From contig OZ245761.1 in the NCBI GenBank assembly GCA_965227535.1, positions 3,534,001 to 3,598,000 of the forward strand: a DNA stretch of 64,000 nucleotides, given 5' to 3'. Positions 1 to 7,274 of the stretch are shown here, piece after piece. Position numbers and translations under genes: made by a program. The DNA is from SZUA-430 sp965227535 (GTDB taxonomy: Bacteria; Pseudomonadota; Alphaproteobacteria; Micropepsales; Micropepsaceae). The notes below the pieces were generated by a model. The model searched no databases, was not told where the DNA came from, and was given only the letters and a program-made list of their open reading frames with translations. Each line of letters opens with the position of its first letter. Within the stretch, counting starts at the first letter, position 1.

Positions 1-162
1 GCCGACCTCTGGCTCGAACTCTGCAAGGCCTGCGAAGCGGTCGGCAAACTCAACGGCGCCATGCGCGCCGCCAAAAGCTGCATCGACCTCTCCGAACCCG
101 AAAGCTCCACCGGCCGAGAAGCCGCCTTCATCCTCCACAGCCTCAAGCGCAAAGTGAATTAG
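1..162 (+). CDS. C-terminal fragment of a probable TPR-like protein
   Basis: The window opens inside a gene. Frame 1 is open from base 1 to a TAG at 160-162 and encodes 53 residues. The pattern is helical: a tryptophan and leucines early (DLWLELCKACEAVGKL), then regularly spaced alanines (GAMRAAKSCIDL) and a second helix ending LKRKVN. This resembles the last one or two tetratricopeptide repeats of a longer scaffold protein, but a repeat consensus cannot be proved from so little. It sits upstream of gshB on the same strand, separated by 282 bp that hold a hairpin repeat, so co-transcription with gshB is uncertain. The N-terminus and domain content lie outside the window. Confidence 0.6.
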   Translation, partial: ADLWLELCKACEAVGKLNGAMRAAKSCIDLSEPESSTGREAAFILHSLKRKVN

Positions 163-197
163 CGCACAGTTCCTTCCGGCCGGCCGTGCACTTCGTT

Positions 198-354
198 GAT
201 TCAGCCCCACCACGAAGCCTCAAAGAACGCCAAGGATTCACGAAGTTTGTTCCGGCGCGGCGCGCGCCAATCGTCGGGGTGAACCAGGCGCTACGCGCCA
301 AGAACGTCTTCGTGAACCTTCGAGTTCTTCGAGGCTTCGTGGTGAAGCTGAATC
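198..354. repeat. Dispersed hairpin repeat, copy A
   Basis: Two arms of 48 and 47 bases (198-245 and 308-354) are near-perfect reverse complements, starting GATTCAGC at the outside and ending TTCACGAAG at the inside. The 62-base centre is GC-rich and holds a small hairpin GGCGC-TAC-GCGCC at 287-299. A second copy lies at 10440-10591. The arms of the two copies differ by paired changes, for example GCC/GGC here against GTC/GAC there. No convincing coding frame crosses it. It fills most of the interval between the TPR-like gene and gshB. Confidence 0.8.
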
Positions 355-444
355 TCAACCGCGCCGCTGCGCGAAGGTAGGGGGATGACAGCGTTGGGCC
401 CGCACCGCTAAGGTCGGCGCAACACGTCATCGCCAAGGCCGCCC

Positions 445-1395
445 ATGTCCCTCGCTGTCGCCATTCAGATGGACCCGATCGATCGCATCGACATCGGCGG
501 CGACTCCACCTTCGCCATCGCGCTCGAAGCGCAAAGCCGCGGTCACAAACTCTGGTTCTATCTCCCGAAGCACCTGGCCCAGCGCGACGGCAAAGTCTCC
601 GCCCGCGCGCAGACGCTTAGCGTGCGCAACGAACGCGGCAACCACTTCACGCTGGGTGAGCCGCAAATCGTCGACCTCGGCACGATGGACGTCGTGCTGC
701 TGCGCCAAGACCCGCCCTTCGACATGGGCTACATCACGACGACGCACATCCTAGAGCGCCTGCCCAAACGCACGCTGGTCGTGAACGACCCCTACTGGGT
801 GCGGAACTCGCCCGAAAAAGTCTTCGTCACCGAATACCCGGACCTGATGCCGCCCACGCTGATCACCAGCGACGCTGAGACCATCCGCGCCTTCCGCAAA
901 GAACACGGCGAGATCGTGGTCAAGCCGCTCTACGGCAACGGAGGCGCCGGCGTCTTCCGCGTCCGGCCTGAGGATGAGAACCTCAACACCATCATGGAAT
1001 TCTTCGCCGCCTTCGTGCGCGAACCCCTCGTCGTGCAGCGCTACGAACCGAAGGTCCGCCAAGGCGACAAACGCATCATCCTGGTCGACGGCGAACCGGT
1101 CGGCGCCATCAACCGTGTCCCCGCGCATGGTGAGGCGCGCTCGAACATGCACGTCGGCGGCAAGCCGGAGAAAACGACGCTGACCGCGCGCGACAAAGAA
1201 ATCTGCGCCCGCATTGGCCCGGAGCTGAAACGCCGCGGCCTCATCTTCACCGGCATCGACGTCATCGGCGACGCGATGACGGAGATCAACGTCACCTCGC
1301 CGACCGGCATCTGGGAAATCCGCCGCTTCGAAGGCGTCGACATCGCAGCATTGATCTGGAACGCGATCGAGAACCGCCTCAAAACCCGCGCATGA
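445..1395 (+). CDS. gshB: Glutathione synthetase
   Basis: Catalyses the ATP-dependent joining of gamma-glutamylcysteine and glycine, the second step of cytosolic glutathione synthesis. The 316-residue protein has the usual GshB length. An N-terminal substrate-binding domain opens with MDPIDRIDIGGDSTFAIALE and holds the family motif LLRQDPPFDMGYI near residue 90. The ATP-grasp domain follows, with EIVVKPLYGNGGAGVFRV (lysine and glycine-rich loop) and the metal-binding end EINVTSPTGIWEI. Its stop overlaps the comM start as ATGA, so the two are translationally coupled, a pairing common in Alphaproteobacteria. No key residue appears to be missing. Confidence 0.97.
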   Translation: MSLAVAIQMDPIDRIDIGGDSTFAIALEAQSRGHKLWFYLPKHLAQRDGKVSARAQTLSVRNERGNHFTLGEPQIVDLGTMDVVLLRQDPPFDMGYITTTHILERLPKRTLVVNDPYWVRNSPEKVFVTEYPDLMPPTLITSDAETIRAFRKEHGEIVVKPLYGNGGAGVFRVRPEDENLNTIMEFFAAFVREPLVVQRYEPKVRQGDKRIILVDGEPVGAINRVPAHGEARSNMHVGGKPEKTTLTARDKEICARIGPELKRRGLIFTGIDVIGDAMTEINVTSPTGIWEIRRFEGVDIAALIWNAIENRLKTRA

Positions 1396-2909
1396 CCGTC
1401 GCGCACATCTCCACGGTGGCCTTCGTCGGCATCGAGGCGCGCGACGTCGACGTGCAAGTCCACATGTCCGAAGCCGGCGGCAAAGAGATCATGGCCATCG
1501 TCGGCCTCGCCGACAAAGCCGTCGCCGAAAGCCGCGAACGCGTGCGCTCCGCCTTGCACGCCATCGGCCTCGCGCTCCCGAACAAGCGCATCACGGTCAA
1601 CCTCTCGCCTGCCGACCTGCCGAAGGAAGGCAGCCACTACGACCTCCCGATCGCGCTGGGCCTGCTCACCGTGATGGGCGTTCTCCCAACGACGGAGATG
1701 GCGACGCACCTCGCGATGGGCGAACTGTCGCTCGACGGCGCGCTCATCCCCGTCGCCGGCGTGCTGCCGGCGGCGATCAAGGCGCTCGAACTCGAACGCA
1801 CCTTCATCTGCCCGCACGCCTCAGGTCCCGAAGCCGCCTGGGCGGAGGGGCTCGAGATCATCGCCGCACCGTCGCTCGTCGCGCTGGTGAATCACCTGAA
1901 AGGCGCGCAAGTCCTAAACCCGCCGACGGCGCGCCTCGCTGACGAAACGTTCAACACGCCCGACCTGCGCGACGTGAAGGGCCAAGAGACGGCCAAGCGC
2001 GCGCTCGAAATCGCTGCCGCCGGCGGACACAATCTGCTGATGATCGGCCCGCCCGGCGCCGGCAAGTCGATGCTCGCCGCGCGCCTCCCCGGATTGCTCC
2101 CGCCACTCGACGCGCGCGAAGCGCTCGAAGTCTCGATGATCCAAAGCCTCGCCGGCGAACTGAAGAACGGCGCCATCGGCCGCCGCCGTCCGTTCCGCTC
2201 ACCGCATCATTCGGCCAGCATGGCCGCCCTCGTCGGCGGCGGCATACGCGCCAAGCCCGGCGAAGTCAGCCTCGCGCACCTGGGAGTACTCTTCCTCGAC
2301 GAACTACCCGAATTCCAACGCCAAGTCCTGGACTCGCTCCGCCAACCGTTGGAGACGGGCGAAACGTTAGTCGCTCGCGCCAACGCCCACATCCGCTATC
2401 CAAGCCGCGTCCAACTCGTTGCCGCGATGAACCCCTGCCGCTGCGGCTATCTCTCCGACGCCGAACGCGCCTGCACCCGCGCCCCCAAATGCGCCGTCGA
2501 CTATCAATCGAAATTGTCGGGCCCGCTGATCGACCGCATCGACCTCCACGTCGAAGTCAGCACCGTCAGCGCCCTCGACCTCACGATCCCGCCACCCGCC
2601 GAAGGCACAGCCGAAGTAGCCGCCCGCGTCCACGCCGCCCGCGACATCCAAAGCCAACGCTACGAAGCGCACCCCGTGCGCACCAACGCCGAAGCCGACG
2701 GCGAACTCCTAGAGTCGGTCGCAAGACCTGACGAAGCGGGCCTAACGCTCCTTATGAAAGCGGTGGACACGCTAAAACTCTCAGCCCGCGGCTACCACCG
2801 CGTCCTCCGCGTGGCCCGTACCTTGGCCGACCTCGAAGGCACCGCATGGGTCGCCCGGCCGCACATTGCGGAGGCGTTGAGTTACCGACGATTGAATGTG
2901 GCGTTTTGA
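1392..2909 (+). CDS. comM: ComM/YifB family AAA+ ATPase (Mg-chelatase-like)
   Basis: ComM is a hexameric branch-migration helicase that helps integrate incoming DNA during natural transformation; other roles of the YifB family are less clear. The 505-residue protein has the N-terminal ChlI-like domain, Walker A GPPGAGKS at about 219-226, Walker B LFLDELPEF, and a cysteine cluster (NPCRCGY, then CTRAPKC) typical of the family. It ends with the conserved LSYRRLNVAF. It overlaps gshB by four bases. The last 20 codons use endings less usual here (CGA, ATT, TTT), and an alternative version of the same 3' end lies 660 bp downstream beyond a toxin-antitoxin pair, so the current 3' end may be a recombinant replacement. 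Confidence 0.95.
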   Translation: MTVAHISTVAFVGIEARDVDVQVHMSEAGGKEIMAIVGLADKAVAESRERVRSALHAIGLALPNKRITVNLSPADLPKEGSHYDLPIALGLLTVMGVLPTTEMATHLAMGELSLDGALIPVAGVLPAAIKALELERTFICPHASGPEAAWAEGLEIIAAPSLVALVNHLKGAQVLNPPTARLADETFNTPDLRDVKGQETAKRALEIAAAGGHNLLMIGPPGAGKSMLAARLPGLLPPLDAREALEVSMIQSLAGELKNGAIGRRRPFRSPHHSASMAALVGGGIRAKPGEVSLAHLGVLFLDELPEFQRQVLDSLRQPLETGETLVARANAHIRYPSRVQLVAAMNPCRCGYLSDAERACTRAPKCAVDYQSKLSGPLIDRIDLHVEVSTVSALDLTIPPPAEGTAEVAARVHAARDIQSQRYEAHPVRTNAEADGELLESVARPDEAGLTLLMKAVDTLKLSARGYHRVLRVARTLADLEGTAWVARPHIAEALSYRRLNVAF

Positions 2910-2916
2910 AGCTGCC

Positions 2917-2944
2917 TTGACGTGTCCACAATATTCCTTAAGAT
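2917..2944 (+). promoter_or_regulatory. Predicted promoter of the ParDE-like operon
   Basis: A TTGACG at 2917-2922 and TAAGAT at 2939-2944 are 16 bp apart, a reasonable sigma-70 type promoter just behind the comM stop and 23 bp before the antitoxin start. The region is AT-richer than its surroundings. No clear operator palindrome was recognised. Confidence 0.5.
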
Positions 2945-2967
2945 GAGGACAAGGAGTGGAGCGCCCA

Positions 2968-3231
2968 ATGACCAAGACCATGACACTAAACGTCCGCGTC
3001 GGCGGCGCCTTGGGTGAGCATGTCGCCGCCAATGTTGGCGAGGACGGCGCCTACGAGAACGTCAGCGAGTATGTGCGTGACCTGATCCGCCGCGACAAAG
3101 AGCGTGTGGAGGCCGAGGCGTTCACGCGGCTGAAGGCCGAACTGTCGCGCGCGTTCGCCGCTCCAGATAGCGCGTACCGGCCGCTCGACGCCGCCACGGT
3201 GATCAAGCGAAACGCACGCAAGCGCGCATGA
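2968..3231 (+). CDS. ParD-like ribbon-helix-helix antitoxin
   Basis: An 87-residue protein with an N-terminal ribbon-helix-helix DNA-binding segment (TMTLNVRVGGALGEHV) followed by the typical helix ENVSEYVRDLIRRDKERVEAE. The charged C-terminal half would wrap the toxin. The ParD/CopG-type antitoxin is expected to neutralise the following toxin and repress its own operon. ATG at 2968 is chosen because AAGGAG at 2951-2956 lies 11 bp upstream; a GTG at 2956 overlaps that ribosome-binding site. The gene overlaps the toxin by four bases. Its position directly behind comM and in front of a second comM end points to recent insertion. Confidence 0.85.
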   Translation: MTKTMTLNVRVGGALGEHVAANVGEDGAYENVSEYVRDLIRRDKERVEAEAFTRLKAELSRAFAAPDSAYRPLDAATVIKRNARKRA

Positions 3232-3542
3232 GCGCCTTCAAGGTTCAGGATGGTGCAGGCCATCGGCTGGACCAAATCTACGTCTATACGCGCCGCACGT
3301 GGGGCCAAGCGCAAGCCGACAAATACATCCGCGGCCTCTTCGACAAATTTAAGGCGATCGCGACGCGTGAATTCCCCTGGCGTCCGATCCCGGCCGAGTT
3401 CGGCGTCGAGGGGTTCTTCTGCCGCCATGAGAAGCACGTCATCTACTGGAAGCTCTTAGATGACGGCGGCGTCGGCATCGTGACGATCCTTCACGAACGC
3501 ATGCATCAGATCGAACGCTTCAAAGACGACCTGAAAGCCTAA
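3228..3542 (+). CDS. ParE/RelE-superfamily toxin
   Basis: A 104-residue protein of the RelE/ParE fold. Diagnostic stretches are the N-terminal DQIYVYTRRTWGQAQADKYI helix, the central WRPIPAEFG loop, the strand FCRHEKHVIYWKL and the C-terminal VGIVTILHERMHQIERF, where the ILHERM segment matches the ParE core. ParE toxins poison DNA gyrase, whereas RelE relatives cut mRNA; sequence alone favours ParE because of the ribbon-helix-helix partner. It starts within the antitoxin stop (ATGA), so it is translationally coupled. It appears intact and of normal length. Confidence 0.85.
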   Translation: MSAFKVQDGAGHRLDQIYVYTRRTWGQAQADKYIRGLFDKFKAIATREFPWRPIPAEFGVEGFFCRHEKHVIYWKLLDDGGVGIVTILHERMHQIERFKDDLKA

Positions 3543-3569
3543 GATCGGGCCGCTCTGCGCCGCGAATCA

Positions 3570-3629
3570 GTGGCCCGTCCGCAGATCGCTGACGCCTTGA
3601 GTTACCGCCGTTTGCAAGTCGCGTTCTAG
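3570..3629 (+). pseudogene. Remnant second 3' end of comM
   Basis: Reading frame 3570-3629 gives VARPQIADALSYRRLQVAF and a TAG stop. The intact comM ends VARPHIAEALSYRRLNVAF, so 16 of 19 residues match. At DNA level nearly every third base differs, so this is not a recent tandem copy but a homologous end from a diverged lineage or the displaced native end. Its codons (GCC, ATC, GAC, CGC, TTC) fit this genome better than those at the end of the intact gene. No start or upstream homology beyond about 20 codons was seen. Confidence 0.75.
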
Positions 3630-3727
3630 CGACGTTCCGCACACGCCTGAGTCCTCGGCGCATCACCGCTCCGTGTTAAGATTCGCCCCGGGACGAATGG
3701 CCTGATCGGCCAACTGGGAGACGAACC

Positions 3728-4279
3728 ATGCAGCGCTTTCTTGTCTGTTTGATTCAGCCGGGCGTCGTAGCGACGGGCTTGTGGGGGACGTTCCTGCAAG
3801 TGGGTCTCGCGTTCGCCAACTCGTTCAACATCGCAGGCGCCGCCGATGCGATCTCGAAATACGGCCTCGACGGCCAGCTCGCCTCGGGCGGCCTGATCGC
3901 CGCACTCGTTGGCGCGTACTACTCGTTCTCGCAGCGCAAGACCGGCCGCGCCGTCGCGACCGGCGCGGGCGCGGTCGCAGGCGGCATTTCGGGGACGCTC
4001 GGCACGGCGATGACCCAAGCCTTCGGGTGGACTGAGGTCGCAGCCGGCACCACGCCGCTGATCAACTTCTCGGCCGTCTGGGCCGCGCTCTTGAACCTCG
4101 TCGGCACCGGCGACCCGTCGGTCCCCGCGGGCAGCGAAGCGATGTTCGATCCCGCAGTGCTGACCACCGTCTTCGGCACGACCGCCGCGGGCGGCGGCGT
4201 CGGCGCGCTGCTCGGCCGCTTCGTCTTCGGTGACGGCACGCGCCACCACAAGAGCCGCCGCCGCGCCTCGCCCGCATAA
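3728..4279 (+). CDS. Unknown glycine/alanine-rich membrane protein
   Basis: The 183-residue product is not recognised. It begins with a hydrophobic stretch (CLIQPGVVATGLWGTFLQVGLAFA), has a second hydrophobic segment around 50-70 (ASGGLIAALVGAYYSF), and two Gly/Ala-rich segments (GAGAVAGGISGTLGTA, TTAAGGGVGALLGRFVF). It ends in a basic tail with RHHKSRRR. This suggests three or four short membrane helices, as in small glycine-zipper proteins, but no family is assigned. GGGAG at 3715-3719 before the ATG supports the start. It stands alone: the comM remnant is upstream and a convergent gene with a terminator is downstream. Confidence 0.65.
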   Translation: MQRFLVCLIQPGVVATGLWGTFLQVGLAFANSFNIAGAADAISKYGLDGQLASGGLIAALVGAYYSFSQRKTGRAVATGAGAVAGGISGTLGTAMTQAFGWTEVAAGTTPLINFSAVWAALLNLVGTGDPSVPAGSEAMFDPAVLTTVFGTTAAGGGVGALLGRFVFGDGTRHHKSRRRASPA

Positions 4280-4286
4280 AGCAAAG

Positions 4287-4318
4287 AAAAACCCGCGTGA
4301 CGCTCTGCGTCACGCGGG
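4287..4318 (-). terminator. Rho-independent terminator
   Basis: An 11-bp perfect stem (CCCGCGTGACG, loop CTCTG, CGTCACGCGGG) at 4292-4318 is followed on the minus strand by a run of five T. It terminates the small secreted-protein gene at 4351-4737. It may also stop transcription from the convergent gene, although the plus side lacks a T run. Confidence 0.85.
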
Positions 4319-4350
4319 CCATGCTTTCACGGACACCTGAATGCAGGCGC

Positions 4351-4737
4351 TTAAGCGCCCGCGACGATTTCGACCGTGATGGTCGCGCCGTCCGCGTCCT
4401 TCTGCTCCCACTTGTCGCCGGCCTTATGCGGGCCTTTGAACTCCGAGCAGGCTTCCTTCGGCGCCGGCGTATCCTTCGGCGCGTTGGCCGGCAGGTCCGC
4501 CGTGGCGCAGTACTTCGTGTTGTTGTCTTTCAGCGTCCACTTGCCGGTGAACTTCTCGCCCTTCGCGGTTTCGCCTTTGAAGGTGCCGTCCTTGGCGATC
4601 CAGAGCTTCGACTTCTCGCCCTTCGCGTTGGTGACGACGACGGTGTTGCCGTAGGCGCCTTCCATCACGTCGGCGGCCGCAATGGCCGCGCCGGCGAGAC
4701 CCATGGCGACAAGTGCGCCCAGTGCAATCTTACGCAT
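4351..4737 (-). CDS. Small secreted protein of unknown function
   Basis: A 128-residue product with a clear signal peptide: MRKIALGALVAMGLAGAAIA followed by mature sequence from about residue 21. The mature part has two cysteines (YCATADL and KEACSEF), many lysines, and repeated beta-strand-like stretches (NTVVVTNAKGEKSKLWI, KFTGKWTLKDNNTKYC). This resembles small periplasmic beta-barrel or lipocalin-like domains, but no family is claimed. A strong AGGAGG lies 9 bp before the ATG, suggesting high expression, and a strong terminator follows. It is monocistronic. Confidence 0.75.
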   Translation of the reverse strand: MRKIALGALVAMGLAGAAIAAADVMEGAYGNTVVVTNAKGEKSKLWIAKDGTFKGETAKGEKFTGKWTLKDNNTKYCATADLPANAPKDTPAPKEACSEFKGPHKAGDKWEQKDADGATITVEIVAGA

Positions 4738-4915
4738 GAGGTGATTCCTCCTATAAACCCCGGCTCATGAAAGGGTCGACCGGGGGCGCGGGCTTATAGC
4801 GTTAACGTTCGCCTGATGAAAAGAGCAGGGCGGGCGCTCTAGCTGCGACAGTTAAGCAATCATCAAGCCCTGGCTGTCAGCGTGTCGAATCACACGCTCC
4901 TGGGTTGCAACTCAC

Positions 4916-7150
4916 TTGATCGTTCCGCGTATCGCACGAGTCTTCGTGGCTCTCCTCTTGGTTGCAGCGTTGGCGCTGGCGGCGACCGAAATTTTCATGC
5001 CGTTGCACATCTTGAAGGCGACGCCGCTCGCCATCGCGATCCTTGGCCTTGTCGGCCTCGGCATTCTCTTCACCGCTCTCATCGAAGCTCGCCGCCGCAT
5101 ATCTTCGCTCGATCAGCGCTCCGGCGAACTTGCGCGCGTGAAGCTTGAACTCGAAACGACCGTGCGCGCGCTCCAATCGCGCCACCGCGAACTGCAGGCG
5201 AGCGAGCAGCGCTACCGCGGCCTCGTTGAGCAGATGGGCGACGTGATCATGCGCAAGCTGCCCGACGGCCGCTTGACCTTCGTCAACGATGCCTTCTGCA
5301 AGACCTTCAGCATCCAGCGCGAACGCGCGCTCGGCCGCACCTTCCGCGCCGAATTCCATCCCGACGAGAAGGTGGTCGAACCGCCGGCCGTGGCCAGTCA
5401 CCTCGCGACCGAACGCGTACGCTACGATCAGCGTCTGCGCACGACCCGCGGCTGGCGCTGGTTCGCCTGGGAAGACTATGTCATCCGCAGCGACACCGGT
5501 CAGGTGACGGAGATCCAAAGCGTTGCCCGCGACATCACCGAACAGAAGCTGCTGGAAACCGAACTGCGCGACGCCCGCGACAAGGCCGAAGACGCCAACC
5601 GCGCGAAGTCGATGTTCCTCGCCGTCATGAGCCACGAAATCCGCACGCCCATGAACGGCGTCATCGGCATGGCGGGCCTGCTTCTCGACACCCAGATGAC
5701 GCCGGAACAGCGCTCCTACGCCAACGCCGTGCGCGAATCCGGTGAAGCGCTTCTCGACATCATCAACGACATCCTCGATTTCTCGAAAATCGAGTCCGGC
5801 GCCATGCCGATGGAAGAGACCGCTTTCTCGCCGCGCACGCTGATCGAAAGCGTCGCCGAGTTGCTGGCTCATCGCTGCTTCGAAAAATCGATCGACATCG
5901 CGACCTACGCGCATGCACGCCTATCGGGTCAAATCCTCGCCGACGAAGGCCGCGTCCGTCAGGTCCTGCTGAACCTCGCCGGCAACGCGGTAAAGTTCAC
6001 CGAAGGCGGCGGCGTACGCATCTCGGCCGTCCCCGATGCCGACCCGCGCTTCATTCGCTTCGAAGTCGCTGACACCGGCATCGGCATCGCGGAAGACGCG
6101 ATCCCGCGCATCTTCCAGGAGTTCACCCAAGCCGACACCGGCCTCGCGCGCAAATACGGCGGCACGGGCTTAGGCCTCGCGATCACGCAGCGCCTCGTCA
6201 CCGCGATGGGCGGCGCGATCGGTGTGACCAGCCAGCCCGGTAAAGGCAGCCGCTTCTGGTTCACGCTGCCGATGAAGCGCGCGCCCGGCATCGACCAGCC
6301 GGAATCGATCCTGACCGGCGCCCGCGTGTTGGTGCTAACCGCGTTCCCGGGCCTCTCCGAATTCCTCGTGCGCCAGCTTTGCGAAGCCGGCGCCGACGCC
6401 TTCGCGGCCAAGGGCGCCGCGGCCGCCGAAACCGCATTGGCCAGCGGCTCGTTCAACGTCCTCCTGATCGACCACCGTTCGGGCACCGCGCCTGCCGCCG
6501 AACTTCTGGTGCGCCTCAAAGCGCGCCTGCAAGGCGTCAAGACGATCGTGCTTCTGCCCGCGACCGAACGCGCCGCGCTGCCGTCGCTCAAGTCGGCGGG
6601 CTTCGACGGCTACCTCATCAAACCTATTCGCCGCACGTCGCTCATTCAGCGCGTTGCAGCACTGCTGAACGGCCGCGGCGCCGAACCGACCGACGCCTTC
6701 GTGCCCGACGAACAAGCGACGCCCGTGGTCGCCCAGCAGGTAAGCCTGCGCATCCTGGTAGCCGAAGACAACCGCATCAACGTGATGCTGGCGACGTCCC
6801 TTCTAAGCAAGCTGGGCCACCGCATCGACACGGTCGCCAACGGCCGCGAAGCAATCGAGGCCCTCACGCGCGCGCCCTACGACCTCGTGCTCATGGACGT
6901 CCAGATGCCCGAGATGGACGGTCTCGAAGCGACCCGCCGCATCCGCCACGCCGAATCGACCGGCCGCCGCCGCACGCGTATGCCGATCGTGGCTCTGACC
7001 GCTTCGACCCTCGAAGGCGACCGCCAAGTCTGCATCGAAGCCGGCATGGACGATTTCCTAGCCAAACCCCTAAACCCCGAAGCCCTCCGCGCCATCCTAA
7101 CCCGCTACACCCCAAAAGCCCCCTACGAACACGCCGTACAGTCGGCTTAG
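4916..7150 (+). CDS. Membrane-bound hybrid histidine kinase with two receiver domains
   Basis: Two-component phosphorelay protein of 744 residues. Two membrane helices (about 5-27 and 38-58) precede a coiled coil, a PAS domain (about 98-210), HisKA with phospho-acceptor H240 in MSHEIRTPMNGV, and the HATPase domain with N-box LLNLAGNAVKF, DTGIGI and GGTGLGL. The first receiver domain (about 470-585) looks degenerate: the acidic pair expected near its start is replaced by VLVLTAF, although D519 remains. The second receiver (612-735) is canonical, with AEDN and phospho-acceptor D661 in LMDVQMPEMDG. No partner regulator or histidine phosphotransferase lies nearby. The start is uncertain: TTG 4916 is used, but GTG 4946 is possible; neither has a strong ribosome-binding site. 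Confidence 0.9.
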   Translation: MIVPRIARVFVALLLVAALALAATEIFMPLHILKATPLAIAILGLVGLGILFTALIEARRRISSLDQRSGELARVKLELETTVRALQSRHRELQASEQRYRGLVEQMGDVIMRKLPDGRLTFVNDAFCKTFSIQRERALGRTFRAEFHPDEKVVEPPAVASHLATERVRYDQRLRTTRGWRWFAWEDYVIRSDTGQVTEIQSVARDITEQKLLETELRDARDKAEDANRAKSMFLAVMSHEIRTPMNGVIGMAGLLLDTQMTPEQRSYANAVRESGEALLDIINDILDFSKIESGAMPMEETAFSPRTLIESVAELLAHRCFEKSIDIATYAHARLSGQILADEGRVRQVLLNLAGNAVKFTEGGGVRISAVPDADPRFIRFEVADTGIGIAEDAIPRIFQEFTQADTGLARKYGGTGLGLAITQRLVTAMGGAIGVTSQPGKGSRFWFTLPMKRAPGIDQPESILTGARVLVLTAFPGLSEFLVRQLCEAGADAFAAKGAAAAETALASGSFNVLLIDHRSGTAPAAELLVRLKARLQGVKTIVLLPATERAALPSLKSAGFDGYLIKPIRRTSLIQRVAALLNGRGAEPTDAFVPDEQATPVVAQQVSLRILVAEDNRINVMLATSLLSKLGHRIDTVANGREAIEALTRAPYDLVLMDVQMPEMDGLEATRRIRHAESTGRRRTRMPIVALTASTLEGDRQVCIEAGMDDFLAKPLNPEALRAILTRYTPKAPYEHAVQSA

Positions 7151-7274
7151 GGCCCCGACGCAACCTGACGGAAACGGCGCTTTCACCTCTCGCCTGTTAT
7201 TTGACAAGAACGGTACTGGCCGAGTCTGATCGGCCGGCCCGTGAGCGCGCGGTGCGTCGACAAACGAGGACGGC

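Noticed and set aside
186..380. Open frame of 64 codons before gshB
   Set aside because: It lies almost wholly inside the hairpin repeat and is a by-product of its sequence.
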